Source of the DNA: an uncultured bacterium
Lineage (GTDB): Bacteria; Bacillota; Clostridia; Oscillospirales; Oscillospiraceae
Assembly: GCA_946548895.1 (NCBI GenBank)
Contig: CAMNQF010000011.1
Span: 1-64,000, forward strand
Reading direction: 5' to 3'
Length of the DNA stretch: 64,000 nt
The notes below the pieces were generated by a model. That model was not told the DNA's origin and made no database searches. It saw nothing but the letters and a program-made list of their open reading frames with translations. The translations under genes were made by a program, and so were the position numbers. Below are positions 1 to 9,879 of this stretch, one piece after another; the stretch's first letter is position 1; every line of letters starts with the position of its first letter.

Positions 1-174
1 CCGGGGCGGGGGGGGGGGCGGGGGCGCCCCCCCCCCCCCTCCGCCCTTTTTCCCCCTCCCCCACAAAACCCATTAAATTCCCTCCTTTCTCCCTTTCCGG
101 GGGGGGGGGGGGGCCCCCCCCCCCCCCACGGCAGTTTGAACCGGTGGAAAGGGGGCAGTCGCGCAGGGACCGCC

Positions 175-1656
175 TTACAGCATTTTCTTCAGCTCGTCGT
201 ACACGAACTGGACCTTCGGGCCGATGATGACCTGGCAGGCGGTCTTGCTGGGACGGATGACGCCCGCGGCCCCGGCGGCCTTGATGGCCTTCTCGTTGAC
301 GGCGGTGTAGTCCTTGATCTCAAAGCGCAGGCGGGTGGTGCAGTAGTCCACGTTGGACACGTTCGCCTTGCCGCCGATGGCCTCCAGCACGCCGGACGCG
401 ATGGCGGTGAAGTCGTTGTTGGCCAGCACGATCTTGGCCTCCTCGGCCTCGGCGTCCTCGTCCTCGTTGCCGGGGGTCTTGAGGTCAAACTTCTTGATGG
501 CGAAGTAGAACACCAGGTAGAACACCACCAGGGCCACCAGGCCGATGGGGAGGATCAGCAGGGTGTTGCTGGCGGCGGGCAGGGAGGCGGAGAACACCAG
601 GTCCGTGGCGCCGGCGGAGAAGCAGAAGCCCGCCCGGAAGCCCAGGGCCACGGTGACCATGGCGAAGATGGCGTACAGCAGGGCATAGACCACGTACAGC
701 GGGAAGGCCAGGAACATGAAGGAGAACTCGAAGGGCTCGGTGACGCCGCACAGGAACGCGCAGATGGCGGCGGAGAGCACGATGCCCAGAGCGACCTTCT
801 TGTTTTTGGCGGCGCGGACCATGGCCGCGGCCGCGCCCGCGATGCCGAACATCATGCAGGGGAAGAAGCCCGCCATGTACATACCCACGCTCCAGGTGAC
901 CTCGGCGGGGTTGCCCTGGGTGTGGCCCGCCCAGAAGTGCTGCAGGTCGCCGATGCCCACGGTGTCAAACCAGAACACGTTGTTCAGGGCGTGGTGCAGG
1001 CCGGTGGGGATGAGCAGGCGGTTCAGGAAGGTGTAGATGCCCACGCCCACGATGTCCAGGCCCAGGATGGCCTCGCCCACGGCGTACAGGGCGCCGAAGA
1101 TGATGGGCCACACGAACAGCAGAATCACGGAGGCGCCGATGGACACCACGCCGGTGACGATGGCCACGCAGCGCTTGCCGCTGAAGAAAGCCAGCCAGTC
1201 GGGCAGCTTGGCGTTCTTGAACCGGTTGTAGCAGAACGCGCCGATCAGGCCGGCCAGGATGGCGGGGAACACGTTCTCGAACTTCTCGAAGGCCAGCAGC
1301 TTGACGCGGTCATCGGCGACGGCGGGCATGATGGTGGTGACCACGGCCGGGGCCAGCAGGGACTTCATCATCAGGAAGCTGACCAGGCCGGCCAGGGCGG
1401 AGGTGCCGTCCTTGTCATCAGCCATGCCCACGGCCACGCCGATGACGAACAGCCACGCCATGTTGTCGATGAGGGCGCCGCCCGCCTTGATGAGCAGGAA
1501 GCCCACGATGTACGCCGCGCCCTCGGTGGGCGCGTCGGGCACGCCCATGACGGCGGGGGCCAGGGCGTAGCCCAGGCCCATCAGAATACCGCAGATGGGA
1601 AGGGCCGCTACGGGCAGCATCAAAGATTTGCCCAGCTTTTGCAGGAACTTATACAT
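175..1656 (-). CDS. PTS transporter subunit IIBC, N-acetylglucosamine/glucose type
   Basis: 493 aa; MYKFLQKLGKSLMLPVAALPICGILMGLGYAL start, IIC membrane region, C-terminal IIB domain with NVDYCTTRLRF Cys motif; RBS GGGAGG upstream. Confidence 0.9.
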   Translation of the reverse strand: MYKFLQKLGKSLMLPVAALPICGILMGLGYALAPAVMGVPDAPTEGAAYIVGFLLIKAGGALIDNMAWLFVIGVAVGMADDKDGTSALAGLVSFLMMKSLLAPAVVTTIMPAVADDRVKLLAFEKFENVFPAILAGLIGAFCYNRFKNAKLPDWLAFFSGKRCVAIVTGVVSIGASVILLFVWPIIFGALYAVGEAILGLDIVGVGIYTFLNRLLIPTGLHHALNNVFWFDTVGIGDLQHFWAGHTQGNPAEVTWSVGMYMAGFFPCMMFGIAGAAAAMVRAAKNKKVALGIVLSAAICAFLCGVTEPFEFSFMFLAFPLYVVYALLYAIFAMVTVALGFRAGFCFSAGATDLVFSASLPAASNTLLILPIGLVALVVFYLVFYFAIKKFDLKTPGNEDEDAEAEEAKIVLANNDFTAIASGVLEAIGGKANVSNVDYCTTRLRFEIKDYTAVNEKAIKAAGAAGVIRPSKTACQVIIGPKVQFVYDELKKML

Positions 1657-1738
1657 AACTCAATTCCTCCCTCTTAGAAAATTGGGTTTTTCAAGGGGCG
1701 CGGTCCCGCTGGCGTTGTGGGCCGTACCCCTTGTTAAC

Positions 1739-1754
1739 AGTATGTTAACATACT
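1739..1754. promoter_or_regulatory. 16-bp perfect palindrome AGTATGTTAACATACT, candidate operator upstream of the PTS gene
   Basis: Direct reading; lies about 85 nt upstream of the PTS start codon; GTTAAC half-site repeated just beside it. Confidence 0.5.
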
Positions 1755-1859
1755 TGGGAGGAAATGAAAAGAGTTTTCAGGAAAACAAAAAGAAGATTTC
1801 TTTTTCCACCAAATTTTTCAAGGCAGTTTTGTGCATATCTTCCAAAATTTTGTCGATGG

Positions 1860-2483
1860 TCAGGGGAAGCAGGGGCGGACGGCCGCCCAGATCCGCCGGG
1901 CCACCTCCTCCTGGGAGCCGACGCCGTCCACCACCGCCACCCGCTCCGTGTCCCTCAATCGGTCGAAGGCCTGGAAATACAGCTCCCGGGTTTTGCGCAG
2001 CCGCTCCTCCCCGTCGAAAATTTCTTTCACAAAGCGGTTTTGACAGATGCGCTCCCGCGCGGTCTCCGCCGGCACGTCCAGAAACACGGTGAGGGTGGGC
2101 CGCAGCAGCTGGGCGCTGAGGGCGTTGGCCTGGATGACCCAGTCCATGTCCACGTCCACGCTGTGGTAGGCGTAGGAGGAGAAATAGTAGCGGTCGGACA
2201 CCACGGTGATCCCCTGGCCAATGGCGGCGCACAGGCCGTCCACCCCGTTGACCAGGTGGTCGATGCGGTCTGCGGCGTACAGCGCGGCGATGACCCGGTT
2301 GTCGGCGGTGACCCGCCCGGTAAAGATCTGCCGGATCAGTGAGCCCACGGGGCCGCCGGTGGGCTCCCGGGTCTCCCGGCAGGGGACGCCCAGCGCCTCC
2401 AGCCGCTTCACCAGCGACCCGATTTGGCTGCTCTTGCCGGAGCCGTCAATGCCCTCCAGCACGATGAATTTTCCCGGCTCCAT
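1860..2483 (-). CDS. tmk: Thymidylate kinase
   Basis: FIVLEGIDGSGKSSQ P-loop, DRYYFSSYAYH motif. Confidence 0.93.
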   Translation of the reverse strand: MEPGKFIVLEGIDGSGKSSQIGSLVKRLEALGVPCRETREPTGGPVGSLIRQIFTGRVTADNRVIAALYAADRIDHLVNGVDGLCAAIGQGITVVSDRYYFSSYAYHSVDVDMDWVIQANALSAQLLRPTLTVFLDVPAETARERICQNRFVKEIFDGEERLRKTRELYFQAFDRLRDTERVAVVDGVGSQEEVARRIWAAVRPCFP

Positions 2484-2484
2484 C

Positions 2485-3051
2485 TCACAGCGCCTTGCCG
2501 CTGCCGTTGAGGAACAGCAGGTACATCACGTAGCCCACCAGCTGGACGATGGAGGAGACCGCCAGCACCAGCGCGGCGGCGATATTGATAATGGGGATGA
2601 AGCCCAGCGCCTGGCACACGATGGAGATCACGGTGCAGGCGGCGTAGATTTTGATGACCGTGCCCCCCCGCTGGGACAGTTCCTCCTGCCCGATGGAGTG
2701 GAGCAGGTTGGAGGTGGTGTTGCACACGCTGAACACCACCATAAGATTGAGGACCTCAGAGACCATGTCTAGGATGGAGCCCAAAAAGCCCTCGCCCTTA
2801 AAGCCTGAGATGAAATTCACCATCAGCACAAGGGCGACGAACACCAGGGCGCCGCGGTAGTTTTCGTCGTCGGCTCCAGCCTTGTAGACGCCCACCAGCT
2901 CTGCGATGGGGGCGGCGATGATGAGCAGAGCGCCCACGAGGGGCACCCAGGCCAGCAGGACGCCCACGATCATCAAAATCTGCCCGAAGAACATCATCCT
3001 CAGGCCCTGGGCCGCGTTGGGATATCTCATTGCCGTTACCTCCTCAAACAT
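2485..3051 (-). CDS. Multi-pass membrane protein of unknown function
   Basis: 188 aa ORF with several hydrophobic segments; packed between tmk and mscS-like gene on the same strand. Confidence 0.7.
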   Translation of the reverse strand: MFEEVTAMRYPNAAQGLRMMFFGQILMIVGVLLAWVPLVGALLIIAAPIAELVGVYKAGADDENYRGALVFVALVLMVNFISGFKGEGFLGSILDMVSEVLNLMVVFSVCNTTSNLLHSIGQEELSQRGGTVIKIYAACTVISIVCQALGFIPIINIAAALVLAVSSIVQLVGYVMYLLFLNGSGKAL

Positions 3052-3063
3052 TTGCGCTCCGCG

Positions 3064-3912
3064 CTATTTATCCCCTATCATATGCACGTTAACGTGGGGA
3101 TAGGTCATCTCGATGCCCGCTTTGTCAAAGGCGGGCTTGAAGCCGTCCATCAGGTCGTAGTACACCGTCCAATAGTCGGCGTTGGCGCACCAGATCCGCA
3201 TGACATAGCTGACGGCGTTGTCGCCGTACCCGTCCACGTGGACGGCGGGCTCCGGGTCGTCCAGCACCAGGGGGTGATCCGCCGCCAGTTTGGACAGCAG
3301 GGAGGTGACCTGGCCCGTGGGGGCGTCGTAGCTGGCGGACACCCGCAGCTCCACCCGGCGGGTGGGCTGGGCGGAGAAGTTGATGATATTGGCGGACACG
3401 ATGGTGCTGTTGGGCAGCTGGACCAGCCTGTTGTCCGGGGTGGTGAGCTTGGTGTAGAACATCCCGATCTCCGCCACCGTGCCGGAGCAGCCCCCGGCGT
3501 CCACGAAGTCGCCCAGGGCGAAGGGATGGGAGGCCAGGATCTGCATCCCGCCCGCCAGGTTGGACAGGAAGTTCTGCAAAGCCAGGGAGAAGGCCAGCCC
3601 CACCACTGACAGCACCGCCACCAGCGACGTGACCTCAATGCCCAGGCAGCCCAGCACGATGATGGCCGCCACCGCCCACAGCGCGCCCCGGAGCAGGCTG
3701 CGGATCATCCGCTGGAGGGGCGGGTCCAGCTTGGAGCGGCCCAGGGCCCGGTCCAGCACCTTGGTCAGCACCTTGATGAGGATCAGGCTGATTACAACGG
3801 ATAAAACCGCGCTGAAAATATTACTGGCAGTAACATTTTGAATGCTGTTCCACAGGCTTTGCGCCGCCTCGCCGTCCGGCAGGCCGGCCGTGAGGACCAA
3901 AGGGATGGGCAT
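3064..3912 (-). CDS. Small-conductance mechanosensitive ion channel (MscS family)
   Basis: GLAFSLALQNFLSNLAGGMQIL and LVQLPNSTIVSANIINFS MscS motifs. Confidence 0.9.
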   Translation of the reverse strand: MPIPLVLTAGLPDGEAAQSLWNSIQNVTASNIFSAVLSVVISLILIKVLTKVLDRALGRSKLDPPLQRMIRSLLRGALWAVAAIIVLGCLGIEVTSLVAVLSVVGLAFSLALQNFLSNLAGGMQILASHPFALGDFVDAGGCSGTVAEIGMFYTKLTTPDNRLVQLPNSTIVSANIINFSAQPTRRVELRVSASYDAPTGQVTSLLSKLAADHPLVLDDPEPAVHVDGYGDNAVSYVMRIWCANADYWTVYYDLMDGFKPAFDKAGIEMTYPHVNVHMIGDK

Positions 3913-3940
3913 GGGCCCTCCTCCTCTCTCTATTATGGGG

Positions 3941-5290
3941 CTATTCTACCACATTGCGTGCCGCGGCGCAAGGCTCAGGCTGGGCCGCCCGCAGGCTGCC
4001 GGTCAGGGCGCCTCCCTCCGCGCCGGTGATTTCCACGTCCAGGACCTGGTTGTGAAGGGCCTCCCCCCGCGCCCGCACCAAGGCGTAATGGGGGGTGTGG
4101 CCCTGCCAGAGGCCGTCCTTCTCCTCCTCGAAGAGGACGGGCAGGACGCGGCCCTTCTGCCCCTCTAACCAGCGGCGTTCCAGCCCCTTCCCCAGGGCGA
4201 TGGCCCGGCGGGCCCGGTCCTCCTTCCCGGCGGCGGGTATCTGGCCGGGCATATCCGCCGCCGGGGTGCCGGGCCGGCGGGAGTAGGGGAACACGTGCAT
4301 GGCGGTAAAGGCGCACCGCTCCACAAAGGCCAGGGTCTGGGCGAACTCCTCCTCCGATTCCCCGGGAAAGCCCGTGATGAGGTCGGTGGTGATCCCCGGG
4401 TCCTGAAAGTGGTCCCGGAGTAATCTTACGCTCTCATAATACCGGGCGGTATCATACCTGCGGTTCATGCGGGCCAGGGTGGCGTCGCACCCGGACTGGA
4501 GGGACAGGTGGAAGTGGGGGCATAGGTTGGGCAGGGCGGCGGCCCGGCGGCAGAAGTCCCCGGTGACGGTCCTGGGCTCCAGGGAGCCCAGCCGCACCCG
4601 CAGGCCCGGCGCGGCCCCGCACACCCCCTCCACCAGGTGGATGAGGGTTTGGCCGTTCTTCAGGTCCCGGCCCCAGGAGGAGATCTCAATGCCGGTGAGC
4701 ACCACCTCCCGGCAGCCCTCCTCCGCCAGCCGGCGGGCCTCCTCCTCCGCCTCGGCCAGGGGCAGGGACCGCACCGGCCCCCGGGCGTAGGGGATGACGC
4801 AGTAGGAGCAGAAGTTGTCGCAGCCGTCCTCTACCTTGAGCATGGCCCGGGTGCGGCCCAGCGCCCCCCCGGCGGGGAGGCGCTCGAAACCCCTGCGGGG
4901 CGAGTCCCTGCGGGCCAGGGCCTTGTCAACGGTGATCACTTGCGCGCCCCTAGTCTGGAGCAGCTCCTCCAGCCGGTCTAAAAAGGCCATCCGGCCCGTC
5001 GAGCCGGAGACCAGGTCCGCCCCCAGCGCCGCCACGGCGTCCGGGTCGGTCTGGGCGTAGCAGCCGCACACCGCCACCACCGCGCCAGGGACGGCCTTCC
5101 GGGCCCGCCGGATGAGGTTGCGGCATTTCTTGTCGCTGACGGCGGTGACGGTGCAGGTATTGACGATGTAGGCGTCCGCCGGGCCGCCGAAGGGGACCAG
5201 GGCGTGGCCCCGGCGGAGCAGCTCCCGCTCCATGGCCTGGGACTCCACCTGGTTCACCTTGCAGCCCAGGGTGTAGATTGCGATGTTCAA
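3941..5290 (-). CDS. mtaB: tRNA (t6A37) methylthiotransferase MtaB (radical SAM)
   Basis: MNIAIYTLGCKVNQVESQAME; radical SAM DNFCSYCVIPYARG. Confidence 0.93.
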   Translation of the reverse strand: MNIAIYTLGCKVNQVESQAMERELLRRGHALVPFGGPADAYIVNTCTVTAVSDKKCRNLIRRARKAVPGAVVAVCGCYAQTDPDAVAALGADLVSGSTGRMAFLDRLEELLQTRGAQVITVDKALARRDSPRRGFERLPAGGALGRTRAMLKVEDGCDNFCSYCVIPYARGPVRSLPLAEAEEEARRLAEEGCREVVLTGIEISSWGRDLKNGQTLIHLVEGVCGAAPGLRVRLGSLEPRTVTGDFCRRAAALPNLCPHFHLSLQSGCDATLARMNRRYDTARYYESVRLLRDHFQDPGITTDLITGFPGESEEEFAQTLAFVERCAFTAMHVFPYSRRPGTPAADMPGQIPAAGKEDRARRAIALGKGLERRWLEGQKGRVLPVLFEEEKDGLWQGHTPHYALVRARGEALHNQVLDVEITGAEGGALTGSLRAAQPEPCAAARNVVE

Positions 5291-5401
5291 ACCGGGTACT
5301 CTCCTCGCGTCAGACTTAGCAGGCGCACGGGCCTTGCCCAGCGGCGGCCCCGCCGCTGTTTGAAAACCGGCATTTACCGATTTTCAAGTGTGCCGGCTAC
5401 A

Positions 5402-5430
5402 ATTATACCATCTCCCCGGCGAAATAGCAA
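5402..5430 (-). promoter_or_regulatory. Sigma-A-type promoter, TTGCTA-17-TATAAT, for the mtaB operon
   Basis: Reverse complement shows TTGCTA N17 TATAAT. Confidence 0.6.
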
Positions 5431-5459
5431 TTTACTTTTCCCGCCCGGCGTGGTACAAT
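5431..5459 (+). promoter_or_regulatory. Sigma-A-type promoter, TTTACT-17-TACAAT, for yfbR
   Basis: Direct reading; abuts the divergent promoter. Confidence 0.55.
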
Positions 5460-5493
5460 GTCAAAACAGCTTTGGAAAGGGCGGCGTATCAGA

Positions 5494-6069
5494 ATGGTCC
5501 ACAGCTTTTTCGCCTACATATTCCGAATGCGCCACATCGCCCGGTGGGCGCTGATGCGCAACACCCGCACGGAGAACGTGGAGGAGCACTCCTACGAGGC
5601 CGCGGTGCTGGCCCACGCCCTGGCGGTCATCGGCCGGGACGTGTTCGGCAAGGGGCTGGACCCGGACAAAATCGCCGTGGCGGCGCTGTTCCACGACGCG
5701 CCGGAGATCATCACCGGCGATATGCCCACCCCCGTCAAATACCACAATCCCTCCCTGCAAAACGCCTATAAGCAGGTGGAGACGGCGGCCCAGGACAAGC
5801 TGCTGTCCATGCTGCCGGCGGAACTGGCCCCCGCCTACGCCCCCCTGGTGCGGGAGAGCGACCCCCAGATCCGCCGGTATGTGAAGGCGGCGGACAAGCT
5901 TTCGGCGTACATCAAGTGCGTGGAGGAGGGGAAGGCGGGCAATTCCGAGTTCAAAAAGGCGGCGGAGCAGACCCTGGCGGCCCTGCGGGAGATGGACATG
6001 GAGGAGCTGGAGTGGTTCATGGAGCGGTTCCTCCCGGCGTTCAGCCTGACGCTGGACGAGCTGCAATAG
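5494..6069 (+). CDS. 5'-deoxynucleotidase YfbR-like HD hydrolase
   Basis: MVHSFFAYIFRMRHIARWALMRNTRTENVEEHS; HD motif ALFHDAPEIITGD. Confidence 0.9.
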   Translation: MVHSFFAYIFRMRHIARWALMRNTRTENVEEHSYEAAVLAHALAVIGRDVFGKGLDPDKIAVAALFHDAPEIITGDMPTPVKYHNPSLQNAYKQVETAAQDKLLSMLPAELAPAYAPLVRESDPQIRRYVKAADKLSAYIKCVEEGKAGNSEFKKAAEQTLAALREMDMEELEWFMERFLPAFSLTLDELQ

Positions 6070-6082
6070 AGGGAGCAAAAGC

Positions 6083-6556
6083 ATGAGCAGGCATTTTAAG
6101 AGCTATGCCGCCGTTTTGCCCGTTATCCTGCGGGAGCGGGAGGGCCGGGAGGAGGTACTGCTTCACCGGCGGGCCAATACCGGCTATATGGACGGGAAAT
6201 GGGACTTTGCCGGCAGCGGCCACGTGGAGGAAGGGGAGACCGCCTCTCAGGCGGCCTGCCGGGAGGTTTTTGAGGAGACCGGCCTTGTGACCCGGCCCGG
6301 GGCGTTTCGGTTCCTCCATCTGAGCCACCGGGTGAAAGAGCCTGCCTATTACGACCTCTATTTCGAGCTCAGGGATTGGACGGGGGAGCCCGCCATCCAA
6401 GAGCCGGAGAAGTGCAGCGCCATGGCCTGGTTTTCAACGCAGGAGCTCCCCCAGGACATGATCGCCAACCGTCGGCGGACCTTTCTTCTGGCCCGCTCCG
6501 GCGCGGCATACAGCGAGATCATCTATCACAACCCGGAAGAGGAGGAACTGTTATGA
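6083..6556 (+). CDS. NUDIX hydrolase
   Basis: GHVEEGETASQAACREVFEETGL Nudix box. Confidence 0.9.
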   Translation: MSRHFKSYAAVLPVILREREGREEVLLHRRANTGYMDGKWDFAGSGHVEEGETASQAACREVFEETGLVTRPGAFRFLHLSHRVKEPAYYDLYFELRDWTGEPAIQEPEKCSAMAWFSTQELPQDMIANRRRTFLLARSGAAYSEIIYHNPEEEELL

Positions 6557-6822
6557 GAGCAATCGTCACCGTCATCGGCAGGGACCAGGTGGGCATCATC
6601 GCCGCCGTGTGCGCCCTGCTCAGCGAGAAGAACGTCAACGTGCTGGATATCAGCCAGACGGTTTTGCAGGAGTACTTCACCATGATTATGCTGGTGGACG
6701 CCTCCCAGGCCACGGTGCCCTTCGCCCGGCTGCGGGAGGACCTGGCCGAGGCGGGCAAGGAGCGGGGCCTGGACATCCGGGTGCAAAGAGAAGATATCTT
6801 TGATGCGATGCATCGAATCTGA
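6553..6822 (+). CDS. ACT domain protein (UPF0237 family)
   Basis: MRAIVTVIGRDQVGIIAAVCALLSEKNVNVLDISQT; ATGA overlap with the NUDIX gene. Confidence 0.9.
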   Translation: MRAIVTVIGRDQVGIIAAVCALLSEKNVNVLDISQTVLQEYFTMIMLVDASQATVPFARLREDLAEAGKERGLDIRVQREDIFDAMHRI

Positions 6823-6971
6823 GCGTGGAGAAGCGGACAGCGAGGGCGCTTGGACCGGAGCGAGGGCGAGGGGAGGGCCGCAAAGCGGCCCGGACACCAG
6901 CCCGAGACGGAGGGAAAGCAACCGAGCGTCATGGCCGCTTCGCAGCGTGACAACATCGGAGGGCCAAGGCC
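6823..6971 (+). repeat. Structured intergenic repeat, copy A
   Basis: Outer arms 6830-~6855 and ~6920-6941; apical hairpin GGGCCGC-AAA-GCGGCCC 6875-6891; tail GCAGCGTGACAACA. Confidence 0.8.
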
Positions 6972-8330
6972 ATGATTAACACCAACGACATTTTACAGAC
7001 CATTCGGATGATCGACCACCAGCACCTGGACGTGCGCACCATCACCATGGGCGTGTCCCTGCTGGACTGCTGCGACCCGGACCCCCACGCCGCCTGCCGG
7101 AAGATCTACGACAAGATCACCACCTCGGCGGAGCGCCTGGTGAAAACCGGGGAGGATATCGAGACGGAGTTTGGCATCCCCATCGTCAACAAGCGGATTT
7201 CCGTCACCCCCATGGCCCTGGTGGCGGGGGCGTCCCGGACCCATGATTACGTCCCCTTCGCCGCCGCCATGGACAAGGCCGCCAAGGCGGTGGGGGTGAA
7301 CTTCATCGGCGGCTTCTCCGCCCTGGTGCAGAAGGGGATGACCGAGGGGGACAAAAAGCTCATCGCCGCCATCCCCGAGGCCCTGGCCGCCACCGACGTG
7401 GTGTGCTCCAGCGTCAACGTGGGCTCCACCAAGGCGGGCATCAACATGGACGCGGTGCGCCTGATGGGCGAGACCATCAAAGCGTGCGCGGAGCGCACCG
7501 CCGGCCAGGGCGGCTTCGGCTGCGCCAAGCTGGTGGTGTTCTGCAACGCGGTGGAGGACAACCCCTTCATGGCCGGGGCTTTCCACGGCGTGGGGGAGGC
7601 CGAGCGGGTCATCAACGTGGGGGTGTCCGGCCCCGGGGTAGTCCACCACGCCCTCCAGAGGGTGAAGGGCCAGCCCTTCGACGTGGTGGCGGAGACCATC
7701 AAAAAGACGGCGTTCCAGGTGACCCGGATGGGCCAGCTGGTGGCCCGGGAGGCCAGCGCCCGGCTGGGGGTGCCCTTCGGCATTGTGGACCTGTCCCTGG
7801 CCCCCACCCCCGCCATCGGGGACAGCGTGGCCCGGATTCTGGAGGAGATGGGGCTGGAGGTGTGCGGCACCCACGGCACCACCGCCGCCCTGGCCCTGCT
7901 CAACGACGCGGTGAAGAAGGGCGGGGTCATGGCCAGCTCGTCGGTGGGCGGGCTGTCCGGGGCCTTCATCCCGGTGAGCGAGGACGAGGGCATGATCGCC
8001 GCCGCCCAGTCCGGGGCGCTGACCCTGGACAAGCTGGAGGCCATGACCTGCGTGTGCTCGGTGGGGCTGGACATGATCGCCGTCCCCGGGGACACCTCCG
8101 CCGCCACCCTGTCCGCCATCATCGCCGACGAGGCGGCCATCGGCATGGTGAACCAGAAAACCACCGCCGTCCGGCTCATCCCCGCGCCGGGGAAAAAGGT
8201 GGGGGACGTGGTGGAGTTTGGCGGGCTGCTGGGCTCCGCCCCGGTGATGCCCTGCCACACGGGCGGCGCGGAGGATTTTGTGGCCCGGGGCGGCCGGATT
8301 CCCGCGCCCATGCACAGCCTGAAAAACTGA
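6972..8330 (+). CDS. UPF0210 (DUF711/PFL family) protein
   Basis: [33 protein letters not shown]; follows the UPF0237 ACT gene as in many genomes. Confidence 0.88.
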   Translation: MINTNDILQTIRMIDHQHLDVRTITMGVSLLDCCDPDPHAACRKIYDKITTSAERLVKTGEDIETEFGIPIVNKRISVTPMALVAGASRTHDYVPFAAAMDKAAKAVGVNFIGGFSALVQKGMTEGDKKLIAAIPEALAATDVVCSSVNVGSTKAGINMDAVRLMGETIKACAERTAGQGGFGCAKLVVFCNAVEDNPFMAGAFHGVGEAERVINVGVSGPGVVHHALQRVKGQPFDVVAETIKKTAFQVTRMGQLVAREASARLGVPFGIVDLSLAPTPAIGDSVARILEEMGLEVCGTHGTTAALALLNDAVKKGGVMASSSVGGLSGAFIPVSEDEGMIAAAQSGALTLDKLEAMTCVCSVGLDMIAVPGDTSAATLSAIIADEAAIGMVNQKTTAVRLIPAPGKKVGDVVEFGGLLGSAPVMPCHTGGAEDFVARGGRIPAPMHSLKN

Positions 8331-8358
8331 GCGGGGCGCCTCCGGGAGCGTATGAATT

Positions 8359-8400
8359 GAAAAAGCAGCTGTGCAAAGGGTCTGCACAGCTGCTTTTTTC
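8359..8400 (+). terminator. Rho-independent terminator
   Basis: AAAAGCAGCTGTGCA AAGGGTC TGCACAGCTGCTTTTTT. Confidence 0.85.
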
Positions 8401-8451
8401 ATGCGCGGGGCGCCGCCTTTGCGGGGCGGTCCCGCCGGGGCCCCGCGGGGG

Positions 8452-9126
8452 TCAGCCTTCGACGGCCATATCTAGCTCAAGGCCCAGCTGCTCCAGGGCG
8501 TTATCCAACCAAGGATGATTGACACTGGTAAAATAGATACCGCCATCCTCATCTGCCACCTGCTCCCGCTGTGTATCGGTGAGGTCAAAGAGGGAAACCT
8601 TGCGCCCGTCGGGAAGGTCAACAAAGCTGTCACTGTAATTTTGCCCCACCTCAGCAGCGATCTTGCCATCCATAATGGCATATTCGATCCAGCCAAAGTT
8701 TTCAATCGTGCCTCCCACGACCACATAGCCCTTCCCGCCGGTAGCGGGGTCCGTGCGCTCATAGATATAGGGGGTGTTTTCATCCACCTTGTCGGTAATG
8801 TCCACCTTCTGACCGTCGGCCTGAAACCACAGCCGTCCGCCTTCCACTTTGATAGGGGCAACCTCGCCGCCGACAGTCATACCGCCTTGGCTCGTGCCGG
8901 GTATATGGTAGGTCTGATTCCCAGACACAAAATGATACACCTGGGCGGGCAGGCCCGCCGCGATGGACAGCACGCACCCCACCGCCAGCGCCGCCGCCAG
9001 CGCGATCTTGCCCGCTTTGGGCATACGGTGCTTCCGGGCGTCCTTGTTTTCCAGCATTTCCATGATTTCCTCCTTTTTCTGGTCACTCAGCGTGACCTGC
9101 TCCATCATGCGCCAATAGTTCCTCAT
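8452..9126 (-). CDS. Putative membrane-anchored anti-sigma-like protein
   Basis: Single N-terminal TM (KIALAAALAVGCVLSIAAG); overlaps the 3' end of the ECF sigma gene. Confidence 0.6.
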   Translation of the reverse strand: MRNYWRMMEQVTLSDQKKEEIMEMLENKDARKHRMPKAGKIALAAALAVGCVLSIAAGLPAQVYHFVSGNQTYHIPGTSQGGMTVGGEVAPIKVEGGRLWFQADGQKVDITDKVDENTPYIYERTDPATGGKGYVVVGGTIENFGWIEYAIMDGKIAAEVGQNYSDSFVDLPDGRKVSLFDLTDTQREQVADEDGGIYFTSVNHPWLDNALEQLGLELDMAVEG

Positions 9127-9580
9127 CGTCGCTCAGCTCCTTTCTCAGCATGGCCCGGGCCCGGGCCATCCGCGTTTGGACCGCCGTGCGGGAGATGCGC
9201 AGCACGTCCGCGATCTCCCCCTGATCGTAGCCCTCCCAGTAGTAGAGGTGGACCACCGCCCGGTATTTGGGGGGCAAGGCCATCACCGCGTCCCACACCG
9301 CCCGGTCCCGGCTGTCCCGGAAGGGGAGGGACTCGTCCAGTTCCCCCACGTTCCGCCGCCAGAAGGACCTGAGCTGGCTTTTGCACAGGTTGGCGGCGCA
9401 GGTGAGCAGCCAGCTTTTCTCCCGGCCGGGCAGGAGGACGGCCCTGCCCTCCGCCAGCTTGAGGAACACGGTCTGGCACACGTCCTCCCCGTCGGCGCGG
9501 CTGCCCAGGTAGCTGTAGGCCAGCCGGAACACGTCGTCGCCGTACCGGCGGAACAGGTCCGCCAGCGCCTGTTGATCCAT
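9083..9580 (-). CDS. ECF-type RNA polymerase sigma factor
   Basis: From MDQQALADLFRRYGDDVFRLAYSYLGSRADGEDVCQTVFLKL; sigma-70 region 2 and 4; upstream part of the 237-aa ORF is repeat copy E. Confidence 0.88.
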   Translation of the reverse strand: MDQQALADLFRRYGDDVFRLAYSYLGSRADGEDVCQTVFLKLAEGRAVLLPGREKSWLLTCAANLCKSQLRSFWRRNVGELDESLPFRDSRDRAVWDAVMALPPKYRAVVHLYYWEGYDQGEIADVLRISRTAVQTRMARARAMLRKELSDDEELLAHDGAGHAE

Positions 9581-9590
9581 CCCTATCCCT

Positions 9591-9795
9591 CCGTTCAGTC
9601 GCTGCGCTTTCACGCGCCGCCGCCCGCGGCGGCTTCGCGCTTCTGTGTTGTCACGCTCCGCCTGCTCGCGACGCGGTTCTAAGTCCTCCGACTGCGCGAA
9701 TTGCCCCGCTCCGCCTTTGGCGGATTGGGCCATTCGCTCCGCTTCGGCCTTAGCCCGCTGCTCGCGGCGGCTTCGCGCTTCTTGTTTTGTGGCCA
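9591..9795 (-). repeat. Structured intergenic repeat, copy E (5' leader of the sigma operon)
   Basis: Reverse complement: CTAAG/CTTAG and CCGA/TCGG outer pairs, apical TCCGCC-AAA-GGCGGA (plus 9710-9724), tail GGCGGAGCGTGACAACA. Confidence 0.75.
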
Positions 9796-9840
9796 CGCCT
9801 ATAAAACGACTGAGGGGCCCCGATTATCACAGGGCCCCTC

Positions 9841-9875
9841 AAAAAATTTGACCGGCCGGGGCGTCCCGGCCGGTC
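9841..9875 (-). terminator. Rho-independent terminator
   Basis: Reverse complement GACCGGCCGGGACGCCCCGGCCGGTCAAATTTTTT. Confidence 0.8.
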
Positions 9876-9879
9876 CTGG

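Noticed and set aside
1-135. Long G and C homopolymer runs at the start of the window
   Set aside because: Looks like a low-quality contig end or sequencing artefact; no credible biological reading without raw reads.
9083-9796. 237-aa version of the ECF sigma factor
   Set aside because: The first 72 residues are translated repeat copy E; sigma homology starts at MDQQALADLF (9580).
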